DNA of 45,055 nucleotides from Bacillus sp. MM2020_1 (lineage in GTDB: Bacteria; Bacillota; Bacilli; Bacillales; Cytobacillaceae). The stretch lies in contig JAANMP010000038.1 of assembly GCA_011250595.1 (NCBI GenBank), forward strand, positions 1 to 45,055, read 5' to 3'. Numbering within the stretch: position 1 is the stretch's first letter; the number at the start of each line of letters is the position of its first letter. The translations under genes and the position numbers were made by a program. Shown here in pieces: positions 16,873 through 25,647 of the stretch. Under the pieces are notes generated by a model. That model did no database searches. It was not told where the DNA came from and worked only from the letters and a program-made list of their open reading frames with translations.

Positions 16873-18371
16873 TGACTTTCACTTCTTTCATATGGATATG
16901 TCGTCATTCCTTCAGCCGGTGCTATATCTTCAATGCTGCAGGAACCCTGCTTATAATGTAAATCCCCATCCATTTCACGGCGGCCGGTTGGAATGACAAA
17001 TCGTTCGTTATATTTTGCCACCGCAAGTAAGCGAGCCATCTCTTCTAGTTCCTCCGGTGTTGTTTTCGCTTCTTCTAAAAGCTTGCTGACCTTCAGCTTA
17101 TCGGCCCCACCCACCGTTTTTTCACGCATATGAACACGCATGGCTGCCATTTTTAATAGGACTCTGCGGATTACATTTGTGTCGTCTGCGGATAACAAGG
17201 ATGCTAAGTACTCCATTGGAATGCGCATTTGATCAACAGCCGGTATATAACCATCGGCACTCAACTCATTTTCATTCGTAATATGATTCATGATTGGGCT
17301 GAGTGGAGGAACATACCAAACCATTGGCAATGTCCGATATTCAGGATGTAGCGGCAATGCGATTTTCCACTTCATCGCCATCTTGTATACAGGGGATGCC
17401 TGTGCACTTTCAATCCAGCTATGATTGATACCCTGTTTTTCTGCTTCCTCAATGACTTCAGGGTCAAACGGATCCAAAAAAACGGAGAGCTGTGCTTCAT
17501 ACAATTCCTTTGGGTCTTTAACAGAGGCAGCTTCCTTCACCCTGTCTGCATCATATAATACAACTCCGATATAGCGAATCCGACCCACACAGGTTTCCGA
17601 ACAAATCGTCGGGAGTCCTGCTTCCGTCCGTGGATAACAGAAATTACATTTCTCGGCTTTATGGGTATTCCAATTGTAATACACCTTATGGTAGGGACAG
17701 CCATTCTGGCAGAAACGCCAGCCTCGGCAGGCATCCTGGTCGACAAGGACAATTCCATCCTCATCCCTTTTATATAAAGCACCGGTAGGGCACGAGGCCA
17801 CACAAGATGGATTAAGACAATGCTCACATATTCTTGGCAAATACATCATAAATGTCTTTTCATATTCCATCGCAATATGTTCCTGAATCTTTTGGACATT
17901 CGGATCCATCGGTACCACGGCACTGCCTCCCGCTAGATCATCATCCCAGTTAGGTCCCCATTCAGGTTTATCCATATACTTACCGGTAATCATCGACTTC
18001 GGTCGTGCAACCGGTAAATTTTCTTTCTTCGGGCTGTTATGCAAATGTTGAAAATCATACGTCCAAGGCTCATAAAAATCGTCCAATTCAGCCATATTGG
18101 GATTGTAAAAAATATTTGCCAGCTTCGAGATAGGTCCCCCTGCTCTTAAATGTAATTTTCCATTTCGCATGACCCAGCCGCCCTTGTAACGGTCGGTATT
18201 TTCCCATTCTTTGGGGTAACCGGGCCCTGGTCGTGTCTCCACATTGTTATACCAGACGTATTCCATCCCTGGGCGGTTTGTCCAGACATTTTTACAGGTA
18301 ACAGAACAAGTATGACAGCCAATACATTTATCAAGGTGCATGACCATTGCCACTTGTGCTTTAATTTTCAA
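16869..18371 (-). CDS. narH: Respiratory nitrate reductase beta subunit (iron-sulfur)
   Basis: Cytoplasmic electron-transfer subunit of 500 residues linking NarI to NarG. Four cysteine clusters are visible: [15 protein letters not shown] near the start, [29 protein letters not shown] and [20 protein letters not shown]. The tryptophan in CRGWRFC replaces a cysteine, as expected for the one [3Fe-4S] cluster of NarH. It overlaps narG by 11 bases and narJ by 4, so the order G-H-J-I is translationally coupled. The length matches the family. Confidence 0.97.
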   Translation of the reverse strand: MKIKAQVAMVMHLDKCIGCHTCSVTCKNVWTNRPGMEYVWYNNVETRPGPGYPKEWENTDRYKGGWVMRNGKLHLRAGGPISKLANIFYNPNMAELDDFYEPWTYDFQHLHNSPKKENLPVARPKSMITGKYMDKPEWGPNWDDDLAGGSAVVPMDPNVQKIQEHIAMEYEKTFMMYLPRICEHCLNPSCVASCPTGALYKRDEDGIVLVDQDACRGWRFCQNGCPYHKVYYNWNTHKAEKCNFCYPRTEAGLPTICSETCVGRIRYIGVVLYDADRVKEAASVKDPKELYEAQLSVFLDPFDPEVIEEAEKQGINHSWIESAQASPVYKMAMKWKIALPLHPEYRTLPMVWYVPPLSPIMNHITNENELSADGYIPAVDQMRIPMEYLASLLSADDTNVIRRVLLKMAAMRVHMREKTVGGADKLKVSKLLEEAKTTPEELEEMARLLAVAKYNERFVIPTGRREMDGDLHYKQGSCSIEDIAPAEGMTTYPYERSESQ

Positions 18372-21300
18372 GCCAATCGACCTCCTTTAATGGTCGGACA
18401 ATCGTCAATGTGTCCCTCTGACTTCCTGTGGGACCATAATAATTAAACCCGTAGCTTAGTTGTGAATACCCGCCAATCATATGAGTGGCTTTTGGGTATA
18501 TTCTCGTCACGCTGTTGTGTGTTCCACCACGCGTTTTATTAATGGTATTACCCGGAACGCCCATGGTTCGATCCTGTGCATGATGCATATAAACAGCCCC
18601 GCGCGGCATCCGGTACGTTAATACAGCTCTGGCGACAACGACACCATTTCGATTGTAAAGTTCAATCCAATCATTATCCTTAATGCCGATTTCTGCCGCG
18701 TCCTCTTCATTCATCCACACAACCTGCCAGCCCCGGAATAACTGAATCATATTGGTTGTATCCGTAAACATGGTATGAATGCCCCACTTTTGGTGGGGAG
18801 TCATATAGCGAAGCGTAATCGATTTCCCTTGATTCTCCACTTCCTTTTCACCTTTAATAAACGGTCCCTTAGAAATTGGCGGGATATACAAGGGAAGTCC
18901 CTCACCATAATCAAGCATAACCTCATGATCGAGATAAAAGCTTTGCCGTCCTGTAAGTGTATGCCATGGAATATGGTATTCCTTATTCACCGTGAACGGC
19001 GAATAACGACGATTATCATTTTCCAGGCCACTCCAAACAGGTGTTGATATGGCTTGGCGCGGCTGAATTGTTAACGCATCGAGCGTATAATCCTCTTCTT
19101 CGCGCCCTTCTGAAATATGCGCAAGCTTTTTACCAGTTTTTTCCTCCATCGACTTCCAGCCTTCAACCGCCCGTTTCCCGTTTGTGGCACCAGACATTAA
19201 CAGGATGGCATTGATTGCCTTTTTATCAGAATATAAATCAGGATAACCCTTTCCGATCCCTTCATGCTTGGACGTTCCAAGTCGACTGAGTAATTCCTTG
19301 TACACTTTATCGCCTGGAATACGAACACCCTTTGTTCCATATCCATTCTTAATATTGGGCCCAACCGTGATCCACATATCATAGACATGAGGATAATCCC
19401 GTTTTAAAATCGTGAAATTTGGCATGGTTTTCCCAGGAATTGCCTCCACTTCACCCTTCCGCCAGTCTTTCACTTTTCCAAATGGCTGGGCAATTTCATT
19501 AATCGTATCATGTGCAAGCGGTGACATGATCAAGTCTTCTTGAGCAGGAAGATGTTCCTTAGCAAGTTCAGAGAAAACCTTAGCTATTTCTCGGAATGCA
19601 TCCCAATCACTTCTCGTCTCCCATGGAGGGTTAATCGCCGCATTAAAAGGATGCACAAATGGATGTAGATCCGTGCTGCTGATATCATATTTTTCATACC
19701 AGGTCGCAGCAGGCAAAATCACATCTGAAAAAAGTCCTGAACTGGTCATTCGGAAATCCATACTTACAAAAAGGTCGGTCTTACCTTCTGGCGGCGTTTC
19801 GGTAATATTCACATCTTTTGGCTGCCACGAGTTTTCAACCTCTGATAGGACTGAATCCTTTGAGCCAATTAAATGTTTCACAAAGTACTCGTGGCCCTTT
19901 CCACTGTCACCCAGCAAATTTGAGCGCCAATTAAAAAACACACGCGGAAAGTTGCGCGGGTCATTCGGATTCTCAATCGCAAAATCAAGCTTTCCTTCTT
20001 TTAGCTGCTTCGCCACATCTTCAATCAATGCAAGGTCGTTAACCGTACGTGATCTCGCCTCTTTCATCACTTCCAGTGAATTTTGTGAGAGCTGTGGAAA
20101 GCTTGGCAGCCAGCCTAAACGTGCTGACATCGCATTAAAATCAGCAGGATGCATTTTTGCATATTGGCTTCCCCAGTCCGTTTGTGAATCGTTGGCATCA
20201 TATTCATAACGAAATTGTTCCGTCGCAAAATAAAAGAAGGATGTCCCGTTCATAAAGCGTGGCGATTTTACCCAATCATTCGCAAACGCAATTTGCGAAA
20301 ATCCTTCCAAGGGACGAACCTTTTCCTGGCCAACATAATGGGCCCAACCGCCGCCATTTACCCCTTGCGAACCCGTTAATAAAACGAGATTCAAAATCGA
20401 CCGGTAGATTTGATCACTGTGGAACCAGTGGTTTGTGCCGCCGCCCATTGCAATCATAGATTTTCCTTGCGTTCGGGCCGCGTTATCAGCAAATTCTCTG
20501 GCCACCTGGATTACGTGTGCTTGATTCACACCTGTAATACTTTCCTGCCATGCCGGTGTATAGGGCTTATTTGCGTCATGATAATCAACAGGGTAATCAC
20601 CTGGAAGACCTCTGTTTACCCCCGTATGGGCAAGCATCAGATCGTAGACAGTCGTAACGATTAGTTCATTTCCAGATTGGTCCTTAATACGCTTTATCGG
20701 AACACCACGTTCGCTTTTTCCGCCCTCTGTTTCAGCAAAATACGGGAATTCAACCATTGCTACATCATCTTTTTCATTTAATAAGCTAAGCTGGGGACTA
20801 ATTTGTGAACCATCTTCCCCCGTCAAATCTAAATTCCACTTATTACCTTCATCCCATCTAAAACCTTGGCTGCCGTTTGGAATTGCAAATTTCTTAAGCT
20901 TTTCATCCCAAACCACAGTTTTCCAGTCACCTAATTTATCTTCTTGGTCTGAAATATCAGATGCTCGTAAAAAACGATCGGATCGATAGCTGCCATTCTT
21001 TTTCGTCAACGTGACAAGATAGGGCAAGTCTGTATATTGTTTTGCATAATCACTAAAATAGGGTGTTTCTTGATCCACATAAAATTCCTTTAAAATGACA
21101 TGCGTCATTGCCATCGCAAGGGCCCCATCGGTTCCGGCCTTCGCCGGCAGCCACATATCTGCGAACTTATCATATTCCGCATAGTCAGGACTTACACCGA
21201 CTACTTTCGTTCCGTTATAGCGTGATTCCACCATAAAATGGGCATCAGGAGTTCTTGTTTGCGGGATATTCGTTCCCCAAATGATGAAATACTTTGAATT

Positions 21301-22053
21301 ATACCAATCCCCACTTTCAGGAACATCCGTTTGATCCCCCCATACTTGAGGGGATGCAGGTGGAAGATCGGCATACCAATCGTAAAAGCTTAAAATGGTC
21401 CCGCCGATTAATGATAAAAATCTCGTTCCACCGGAATAACTGACCATCGACATCGCAGGAATGGGGCTAAACCCAACAACACGGTCCGGGCCATATTTTT
21501 TAATTGTATAAATAGTCGAGGCTGCAATCATCAGACAAACGTCTTTCCACGTGCCCCGGACAAATCCGCCTTTACCACGAGCCTGCACATATTGTTCGCG
21601 TTTTTTCGGGTCGGTCACAATATTTTCCCATGCTTCAATAGGGTTACTGGCCCGGGTTAGTTCGTCTTGCCACAATGCATACAAATCCCCGCGAACATAC
21701 GGGTATTTCACACGAGTGGGGCTATATGTATACCAGGAAAAACTGGCTCCACGCGGACAGCCTCTCGGTTCATATTCCGGGAAATCATCACCAGTTGACG
21801 GATAATCCGTTTGCTGAGTTTCCCAAGCGATTATCCCATCCTTAACATGAATTTTCCAACTGCAGGAGCCGGTACAGTTCACCCCGTGTGTCGAACGAAC
21901 GACTTTATCATGTTGCCAGCGTCGTCGGTAGACCTCCTCCCAATCCCGGGGACGAGGGTTCTCTTCTGTCCACCCCTCATTAATTCGTTCCCCGCGCACT
22001 AAATGTTTAAGAGAATGAAGGAGGTTATTTTTTTTAGACTGCATCGCTGTCAT
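18361..22053 (-). CDS. narG: Respiratory nitrate reductase alpha subunit (molybdenum catalytic)
   Basis: Catalytic subunit of about 1230 residues that reduces nitrate to nitrite at a molybdenum bis-guanine-dinucleotide centre. HGVNCTGSCSWKIHVKDG near residue 55 carries the ligands of the N-terminal FeS cluster. GGTILSFYDWYADLPPASP near residue 225 contains the aspartate that binds molybdenum, and GDQTDVPESGDWYNS follows it. MGGGTNHWFHSD and GVPGNTINKTRGGTHNSVTR are further signatures. No Tat signal is present, so the active site is cytoplasmic. ATG at 22053 is the likely start; a GTG one codon earlier (22056) and an ATG at 22044 are possible. The 5' end overlaps the preceding small gene by 20 bases. 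Confidence 0.97.
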   Translation of the reverse strand: MTAMQSKKNNLLHSLKHLVRGERINEGWTEENPRPRDWEEVYRRRWQHDKVVRSTHGVNCTGSCSWKIHVKDGIIAWETQQTDYPSTGDDFPEYEPRGCPRGASFSWYTYSPTRVKYPYVRGDLYALWQDELTRASNPIEAWENIVTDPKKREQYVQARGKGGFVRGTWKDVCLMIAASTIYTIKKYGPDRVVGFSPIPAMSMVSYSGGTRFLSLIGGTILSFYDWYADLPPASPQVWGDQTDVPESGDWYNSKYFIIWGTNIPQTRTPDAHFMVESRYNGTKVVGVSPDYAEYDKFADMWLPAKAGTDGALAMAMTHVILKEFYVDQETPYFSDYAKQYTDLPYLVTLTKKNGSYRSDRFLRASDISDQEDKLGDWKTVVWDEKLKKFAIPNGSQGFRWDEGNKWNLDLTGEDGSQISPQLSLLNEKDDVAMVEFPYFAETEGGKSERGVPIKRIKDQSGNELIVTTVYDLMLAHTGVNRGLPGDYPVDYHDANKPYTPAWQESITGVNQAHVIQVAREFADNAARTQGKSMIAMGGGTNHWFHSDQIYRSILNLVLLTGSQGVNGGGWAHYVGQEKVRPLEGFSQIAFANDWVKSPRFMNGTSFFYFATEQFRYEYDANDSQTDWGSQYAKMHPADFNAMSARLGWLPSFPQLSQNSLEVMKEARSRTVNDLALIEDVAKQLKEGKLDFAIENPNDPRNFPRVFFNWRSNLLGDSGKGHEYFVKHLIGSKDSVLSEVENSWQPKDVNITETPPEGKTDLFVSMDFRMTSSGLFSDVILPAATWYEKYDISSTDLHPFVHPFNAAINPPWETRSDWDAFREIAKVFSELAKEHLPAQEDLIMSPLAHDTINEIAQPFGKVKDWRKGEVEAIPGKTMPNFTILKRDYPHVYDMWITVGPNIKNGYGTKGVRIPGDKVYKELLSRLGTSKHEGIGKGYPDLYSDKKAINAILLMSGATNGKRAVEGWKSMEEKTGKKLAHISEGREEEDYTLDALTIQPRQAISTPVWSGLENDNRRYSPFTVNKEYHIPWHTLTGRQSFYLDHEVMLDYGEGLPLYIPPISKGPFIKGEKEVENQGKSITLRYMTPHQKWGIHTMFTDTTNMIQLFRGWQVVWMNEEDAAEIGIKDNDWIELYNRNGVVVARAVLTYRMPRGAVYMHHAQDRTMGVPGNTINKTRGGTHNSVTRIYPKATHMIGGYSQLSYGFNYYGPTGSQRDTLTIVRPLKEVDWLEN

Positions 22054-22333
22054 CACTTCCTCTCAAGATATCTGCTAATGGGTTAAACTCTTCACCTAAA
22101 AGTCGGAATGATTCTTTCCCACTTTGTAACTCTTCCAGAAAGATATCCCAATTGGCTGCATTTGCAGCTGCAAGAATTAGCCTCTGCAACGTATTCATAT
22201 CATCTATTTCATAGATTTCTTGAATCAATACTCCAGATAGTTCCCCAAAGCGCATTCTAAGTACTGCAATTAAATCCTCCCGATCATCGATAAGTAAATG
22301 ATCATTTTCAAATGAAAACAATGGTCCCGTCAT
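22034..22333 (-). CDS. Small DUF4351-like protein preceding narG
   Basis: A 99-residue acidic, helical protein without membrane segments. The middle part (IAVLRMRFGELSGVLIQEIY, then a run ending NWDIFLEEL) reads like the short DUF4351 helical domain, in which an RFG motif is followed by two amphipathic helices. Such domains usually sit at the C-terminus of larger proteins, whereas here it is nearly the whole protein. AAGGAG lies directly against the ATG at 22333, so translation may really start at the TTG at 22321. It overlaps narG and follows the 103-residue gene by six bases, so it belongs to the nar operon. Its function is unknown; a role in NarG synthesis or assembly is only an inference from position. 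Confidence 0.75.
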   Translation of the reverse strand: MTGPLFSFENDHLLIDDREDLIAVLRMRFGELSGVLIQEIYEIDDMNTLQRLILAAANAANWDIFLEELQSGKESFRLLGEEFNPLADILRGSDDSDAV

Positions 22334-22339
22334 CTCCTT

Positions 22340-22651
22340 CTACAGTTTAATCATTTTATAATAATCCGAGATTAACAGTGATTTACATTTCTCAGCTGCT
22401 TCTTTAAAAAAATGTACCACCTGTTCATCGGGGTTCATCGCTTGTTCGAAGCTAACATGCGTGGAAATAGATTTCGAAAATGATTGCGAAAACCTTAAGG
22501 TGATATCAAAGCCTGTTTCATCTTTTTTGACTGTCCCGTGAATATCGTAAGGATGGATATGATAACTTGAGAATATATCGGTCAATTGTTTAAATAATGC
22601 CGGTGCCGCAAACCGTAATAACTTTTCCTCGAGTTCCTGCGGATTACTCAT
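22340..22651 (-). CDS. Small nar-operon protein of unknown function
   Basis: A 103-residue soluble protein I do not recognise. It begins MSNPQELEEKLLRFAAPALF and contains a beta-rich centre (PYDIHGTVKKDETGFDITLRF) and a helical end with DEQVVHFFKEAAEKCKSLLI. The ATG at 22651 has AGGG five bases upstream, better than the in-frame ATG at 22663. It lies between the hemerythrin-like gene and the DUF4351-like gene with gaps of 38 and 6 bases, all in the same direction as narGHJI. Co-transcription with nitrate reductase is the only clue to its job. Confidence 0.75.
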   Translation of the reverse strand: MSNPQELEEKLLRFAAPALFKQLTDIFSSYHIHPYDIHGTVKKDETGFDITLRFSQSFSKSISTHVSFEQAMNPDEQVVHFFKEAAEKCKSLLISDYYKMIKL

Positions 22652-22689
22652 TTTCACCCTCATTTCCTGTTTTACCCAAATTTTCCTGC

Positions 22690-23121
22690 TTATTTTTCTC
22701 CGTGGTTTAGAAGTTTATTCATTTCATCTGCATTATGGATTTTATCAATGATGACAAGACTATCTAATAAAGTAACCATCTGTTGGTCGGGCTTTTGTGA
22801 TTGAAGTCTATTTTTCAAGGTTTCTACAATCCTGCGCATAAGATCATGATCTCGTGTTAACTGAATCACAGTTGAGATCATATCTGGATTCTCATCAACA
22901 ATATCCTTATATAGCCCTTCCTCTTCCGCCTCCGCATGTTTCAATGTTCTTGATTCCCAGTGTTCAATCGCTACCTCGATCACCTGTAATGCTTTTTCCG
23001 TTTCATTATCTTCTAGACATCTCTGAAATAATTCTCTTAACTCAAGTGCCTCATTGAGTGCTGCTTCATGAATGGATGAATGAGCATCCCGTTTTCTTAA
23101 ACTTGGACCTGACAAAGTCAC
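22690..23121 (-). CDS. Hemerythrin-like (HHE) protein, first gene of the nar operon
   Basis: A 143-residue four-helix protein with the spacing of a di-iron hemerythrin-like domain: His18, His54, His62 with Glu66 (KHAEAEEE), His92 (TRDHDLM), and His129 with Glu133 (HNADEM). Such proteins bind oxygen or nitric oxide, or handle iron. Length is normal for a single-domain member. GTG at 23121 has AAGGAG four bases upstream, and a TTG two codons later is an alternative. As the first gene before nitrate reductase, it could sense oxygen or nitric oxide or protect the enzyme (inference). I do not see an Fnr box (TGTGA-N6-TCACA) in the 200 bases upstream. Confidence 0.85.
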   Translation of the reverse strand: MTLSGPSLRKRDAHSSIHEAALNEALELRELFQRCLEDNETEKALQVIEVAIEHWESRTLKHAEAEEEGLYKDIVDENPDMISTVIQLTRDHDLMRRIVETLKNRLQSQKPDQQMVTLLDSLVIIDKIHNADEMNKLLNHGEK

Positions 23122-23231
23122 TTCACTCCTTAATTGCCTTAATATTTTTTAACTAAAAAATGGTAATCCTTATATTCTATTCCATATCACTCATCATTAA
23201 ACTTTCGAATTTAAGAACGTTTCAAAAAAAA

Positions 23232-23243
23232 GGTGTCAGGCAC
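23232..23243 (-). repeat. Dispersed 13-bp repeat, copy 8 (imperfect)
   Basis: GGTGTCAGGCAC followed by T instead of C: 12 of 13 bases. It lies just upstream of the S1-protein promoter. Confidence 0.7.
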
Positions 23244-23255
23244 TTCAGGAAAGAA

Positions 23256-23285
23256 TTGATATTATCCCTATCTATTTGTTATAAT
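23256..23285 (+). promoter_or_regulatory. Sigma-A promoter of the S1-domain gene
   Basis: TTGATA (23256-23261), 18 bases, TATAAT (23280-23285). The strong site GAGGAGG follows at 23306. Confidence 0.75.
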
Positions 23286-23323
23286 GAAGTAGTTGTAACA
23301 TTATTGAGGAGGAACATTTTTTT

Positions 23324-23779
23324 ATGTCAATCGAGGTAGGTACTAAGGTACAAGGTAAAGTAACAGGCATCACTAGTTTTGGGGCATTCGTAGAATTGCC
23401 TGGTGGAACAACAGGGTTAGTCCATATCAGTGAGGTAGCAGATAGCTATGTTAAAGACGTTAATGACCATCTTAAAGTTGGCGACCTAATTGAAGTAAAA
23501 GTAATTAGTGAGAAGGACGGAAAGACTGCCTTGTCCATCAAAAAAGCTATAGATAAGCCCGAAGGACAAACCTCGTCTTATTCCCAACGACCACCACGTC
23601 AGGGAAGAGTAGATAGCCGTTCGAAAGATTTTCGTTCAAAAGGCGGCAGCAATTTTAAACCTAAAGAAAACTTTGAAGACAAAATGGCTAAATTTTTAAA
23701 GGCTAGTGAAGAGAATCTATCCACCTTAAAACGCAGCACTGAAACAAAACGGGGCGGCAGAGGCGGAAGACGCGGATAA
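23324..23779 (+). CDS. yabR: S1 RNA-binding domain protein, YabR-like
   Basis: A 151-residue RNA-binding protein. Residues 1-75 form one S1 domain: VGTKVQGKVTGITSFGAFVE, GLVHISEVADSYVKD and HLKVGDLIEVKV. The rest is a basic, flexible tail ending in RGGRGGRRG, with a helical KMAKFLKASEENLSTLKR stretch before it. Both parts match B. subtilis YabR, although here the tail is about 20 residues longer. YabR is normally near divIC and the stage II sporulation gene spoIIE; those genes are not present here, so this copy may be a second, displaced one. Promoter, ribosome site and terminator are all clear, making it a single-gene unit. Confidence 0.9.
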   Translation: MSIEVGTKVQGKVTGITSFGAFVELPGGTTGLVHISEVADSYVKDVNDHLKVGDLIEVKVISEKDGKTALSIKKAIDKPEGQTSSYSQRPPRQGRVDSRSKDFRSKGGSNFKPKENFEDKMAKFLKASEENLSTLKRSTETKRGGRGGRRG

Positions 23780-23811
23780 CTGTAACGTTTTTAATACATC
23801 AACATATAGTG

Positions 23812-23848
23812 AAAGGCAAATATGTTATTGACATGTTTGCCTTTTTTA
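23812..23848 (+). terminator. Terminator of the S1-domain gene
   Basis: AAAGGCAAATATGT and ACATGTTTGCCTTT arms followed by T, about 35 bases past the stop. Confidence 0.88.
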
Positions 23849-23865
23849 TTTGCACTTTAACCAGC

Positions 23866-23896
23866 AAAAAGAGACAGGGAGTCCCTGTCTCTTTTT
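23866..23896. terminator. Terminator of cysJI, perfect 15-bp stem
   Basis: AAAAAGAGACAGGGA (23866-23880) and TCCCTGTCTCTTTTT (23882-23896). T runs on both strands make it two-way. It lies eight bases past the cysI stop. Confidence 0.9.
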
Positions 23897-23904
23897 AAAT
23901 TTGA

Positions 23905-25623
23905 TTAATCGTGAAAATTGGTTCCGTCAGTCGTAGCATTGATGATTCCTGCACGAATGACAAAATCACCGAAGTGCTCACCATCTTCTCGTTCTTTCGC
24001 ATAACGAGAAAGCAGAACACGCAGTTCGCTTAGAATTTCTTCTTCGCCGATATTCTCTCGGTACATTTTGTTTAGACGGCTTCCATCAAAAGCGGCACCA
24101 AGGTACATATTATACTTGCCTACCGCCTTACCCATAAAAGCAATTTCACCAAGTCCCGGACGAGCACAGCCATTCGGACATCCTGTCATCCGGATGGTTA
24201 TTTCTTTATCTCGAAGGCCATTTTCATCTATGATCGTTTCAATTTTATCAATCAGTACTGGTAAATAGCGCTCTGCTTCAGCCATTGCCAATCCACAGGT
24301 TGGCAATGCTACACAGGCCATGGAGCTGCGGCGAAGTGCTGATGTATGCTTGCCATCGGTCAACCCATATTGTTCAATCAATTCGGTAATTATTTTCTTA
24401 TTCTGAGTTGATACATTAGCAATGATCAGATTTTGATTGGTAGTCAACCGGAATTCACCCGTATGAACTTTAGCAATTTCACGCAATCCAGTCATTAACT
24501 TATAGTCGTCAAAATCGGCAACTCGACCATTTTGAATAAACAAGGTCAAATGCCATTTGCCTTTTACGCCCTTTTCCCAGCCATAACGGTCACCGTTATG
24601 ATCGAAATGAAACGGCTTTGCTTCTTCCAATTTCCAGCCTAGCCGGTGTTCCAATTCTTCCTTAACTGTTTCAATGCCAAGGCGGTCAACGGTGTACTTG
24701 AACCGAGCATTTTTCCTAACTGAGCGATTACCGTAATCACGCTGAATGGTGATTGTTTTCTCCGCTACATCATAGATTTGCTCTGGCTTACAGAAACCAA
24801 TTACCTTAGCAAGCTGTGGATAGGTCGCTTTGTCACCGTGGGAACTTCCCATTCCACCGCCAAGTCCGACGTTAAAACCAATTAGTTTTCCATCCTCAAC
24901 AATGGCAATCAATGCTAGGTCTTGTGAAAAAACATCAATATCATTTTCCGGCGGGACAGCAATCCCGATTTTAAACTTCCGCGGCAAATAAAGCGGTCCA
25001 TACATTGGTTCAACTTCTTCAATTTCCGGTGTACCTGCCACTACTTCTTCGTCAAGCCATACTTGATGATAGGCTCTTGTTCGTGGTAATAAATCATCAC
25101 TTAATTTTTTTGACCACCCATATACTTCGGAATGGATTTCAGATTGATATGGATTAGATGTGCACAAAACATTCCGGTTTACATCTCCACAGGCAGCAAT
25201 CGTATCCAAAAGAGTAGAATGGATTTCCTGAATCGTATTTTTCATATTCCACTTTAAAATACCATGCATTTGAAAGGTCTGTCGTGTTGTTATTTTTAAG
25301 GTGCCATTCCCGTTCTTTTGAGCAAGATCATCCAGTACGAGCCATTGTTCAGGTGTAGCCACCCCGCCTGGTAAGCGGACACGCAGCATAAACTGGTAAG
25401 CTGGTTCAAGTTTTTGTTTGGCACGCTCATTACGCAGATCACGGTCATCCTGTAAGTAACTGCCATGATGTTTCATAAGTCGGTTATCATCTTCAGGAAT
25501 TCCTGCACTTATTCGATCTAGCATTACTTCTTTCAGTGTTCCCCGCAAATAATTACTTCTTTCTTTAATACCTTCTACATCACTTGGCGGGCCTTCAGGC
25601 GCTTTTAAAATTTGATTAACCAT
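23905..25623 (-). CDS. cysI: Assimilatory sulfite reductase hemoprotein subunit
   Basis: Siroheme/[4Fe-4S] enzyme of 572 residues that reduces sulfite to sulfide with six electrons from CysJ, feeding cysteine synthesis. The cluster cysteines are in [19 protein letters not shown] and [16 protein letters not shown]. The siroheme arginines lie in [13 protein letters not shown] and [19 protein letters not shown]. Sequence and length match B. subtilis YvgQ (CysI) closely. The ATG at 25623 has AAAGGAG seven bases upstream and gives the expected start [11 protein letters not shown]. It follows cysJ in the same direction with a gap of 24 bases, and the operon ends in a strong terminator. Confidence 0.97.
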   Translation of the reverse strand: MVNQILKAPEGPPSDVEGIKERSNYLRGTLKEVMLDRISAGIPEDDNRLMKHHGSYLQDDRDLRNERAKQKLEPAYQFMLRVRLPGGVATPEQWLVLDDLAQKNGNGTLKITTRQTFQMHGILKWNMKNTIQEIHSTLLDTIAACGDVNRNVLCTSNPYQSEIHSEVYGWSKKLSDDLLPRTRAYHQVWLDEEVVAGTPEIEEVEPMYGPLYLPRKFKIGIAVPPENDIDVFSQDLALIAIVEDGKLIGFNVGLGGGMGSSHGDKATYPQLAKVIGFCKPEQIYDVAEKTITIQRDYGNRSVRKNARFKYTVDRLGIETVKEELEHRLGWKLEEAKPFHFDHNGDRYGWEKGVKGKWHLTLFIQNGRVADFDDYKLMTGLREIAKVHTGEFRLTTNQNLIIANVSTQNKKIITELIEQYGLTDGKHTSALRRSSMACVALPTCGLAMAEAERYLPVLIDKIETIIDENGLRDKEITIRMTGCPNGCARPGLGEIAFMGKAVGKYNMYLGAAFDGSRLNKMYRENIGEEEILSELRVLLSRYAKEREDGEHFGDFVIRAGIINATTDGTNFHD

Positions 25624-25647
25624 GGTGAAACTCCTTTCCATCCCAAA

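Noticed and set aside
19673..20209. 178-codon open frame on the plus strand inside narG
   Set aside because: It lies fully antisense to a well-conserved catalytic gene and has no recognisable domain.
22034..22056. Frameshift between the small gene and narG
   Set aside because: The 20-base overlap joins two complete frames, each with its own start and stop; this is ordinary operon overlap.
23122..23255. Fnr box upstream of the nar operon
   Set aside because: No TGTGA-N6-TCACA or close variant was found; GAGTGATATGGAATAG has only one half.
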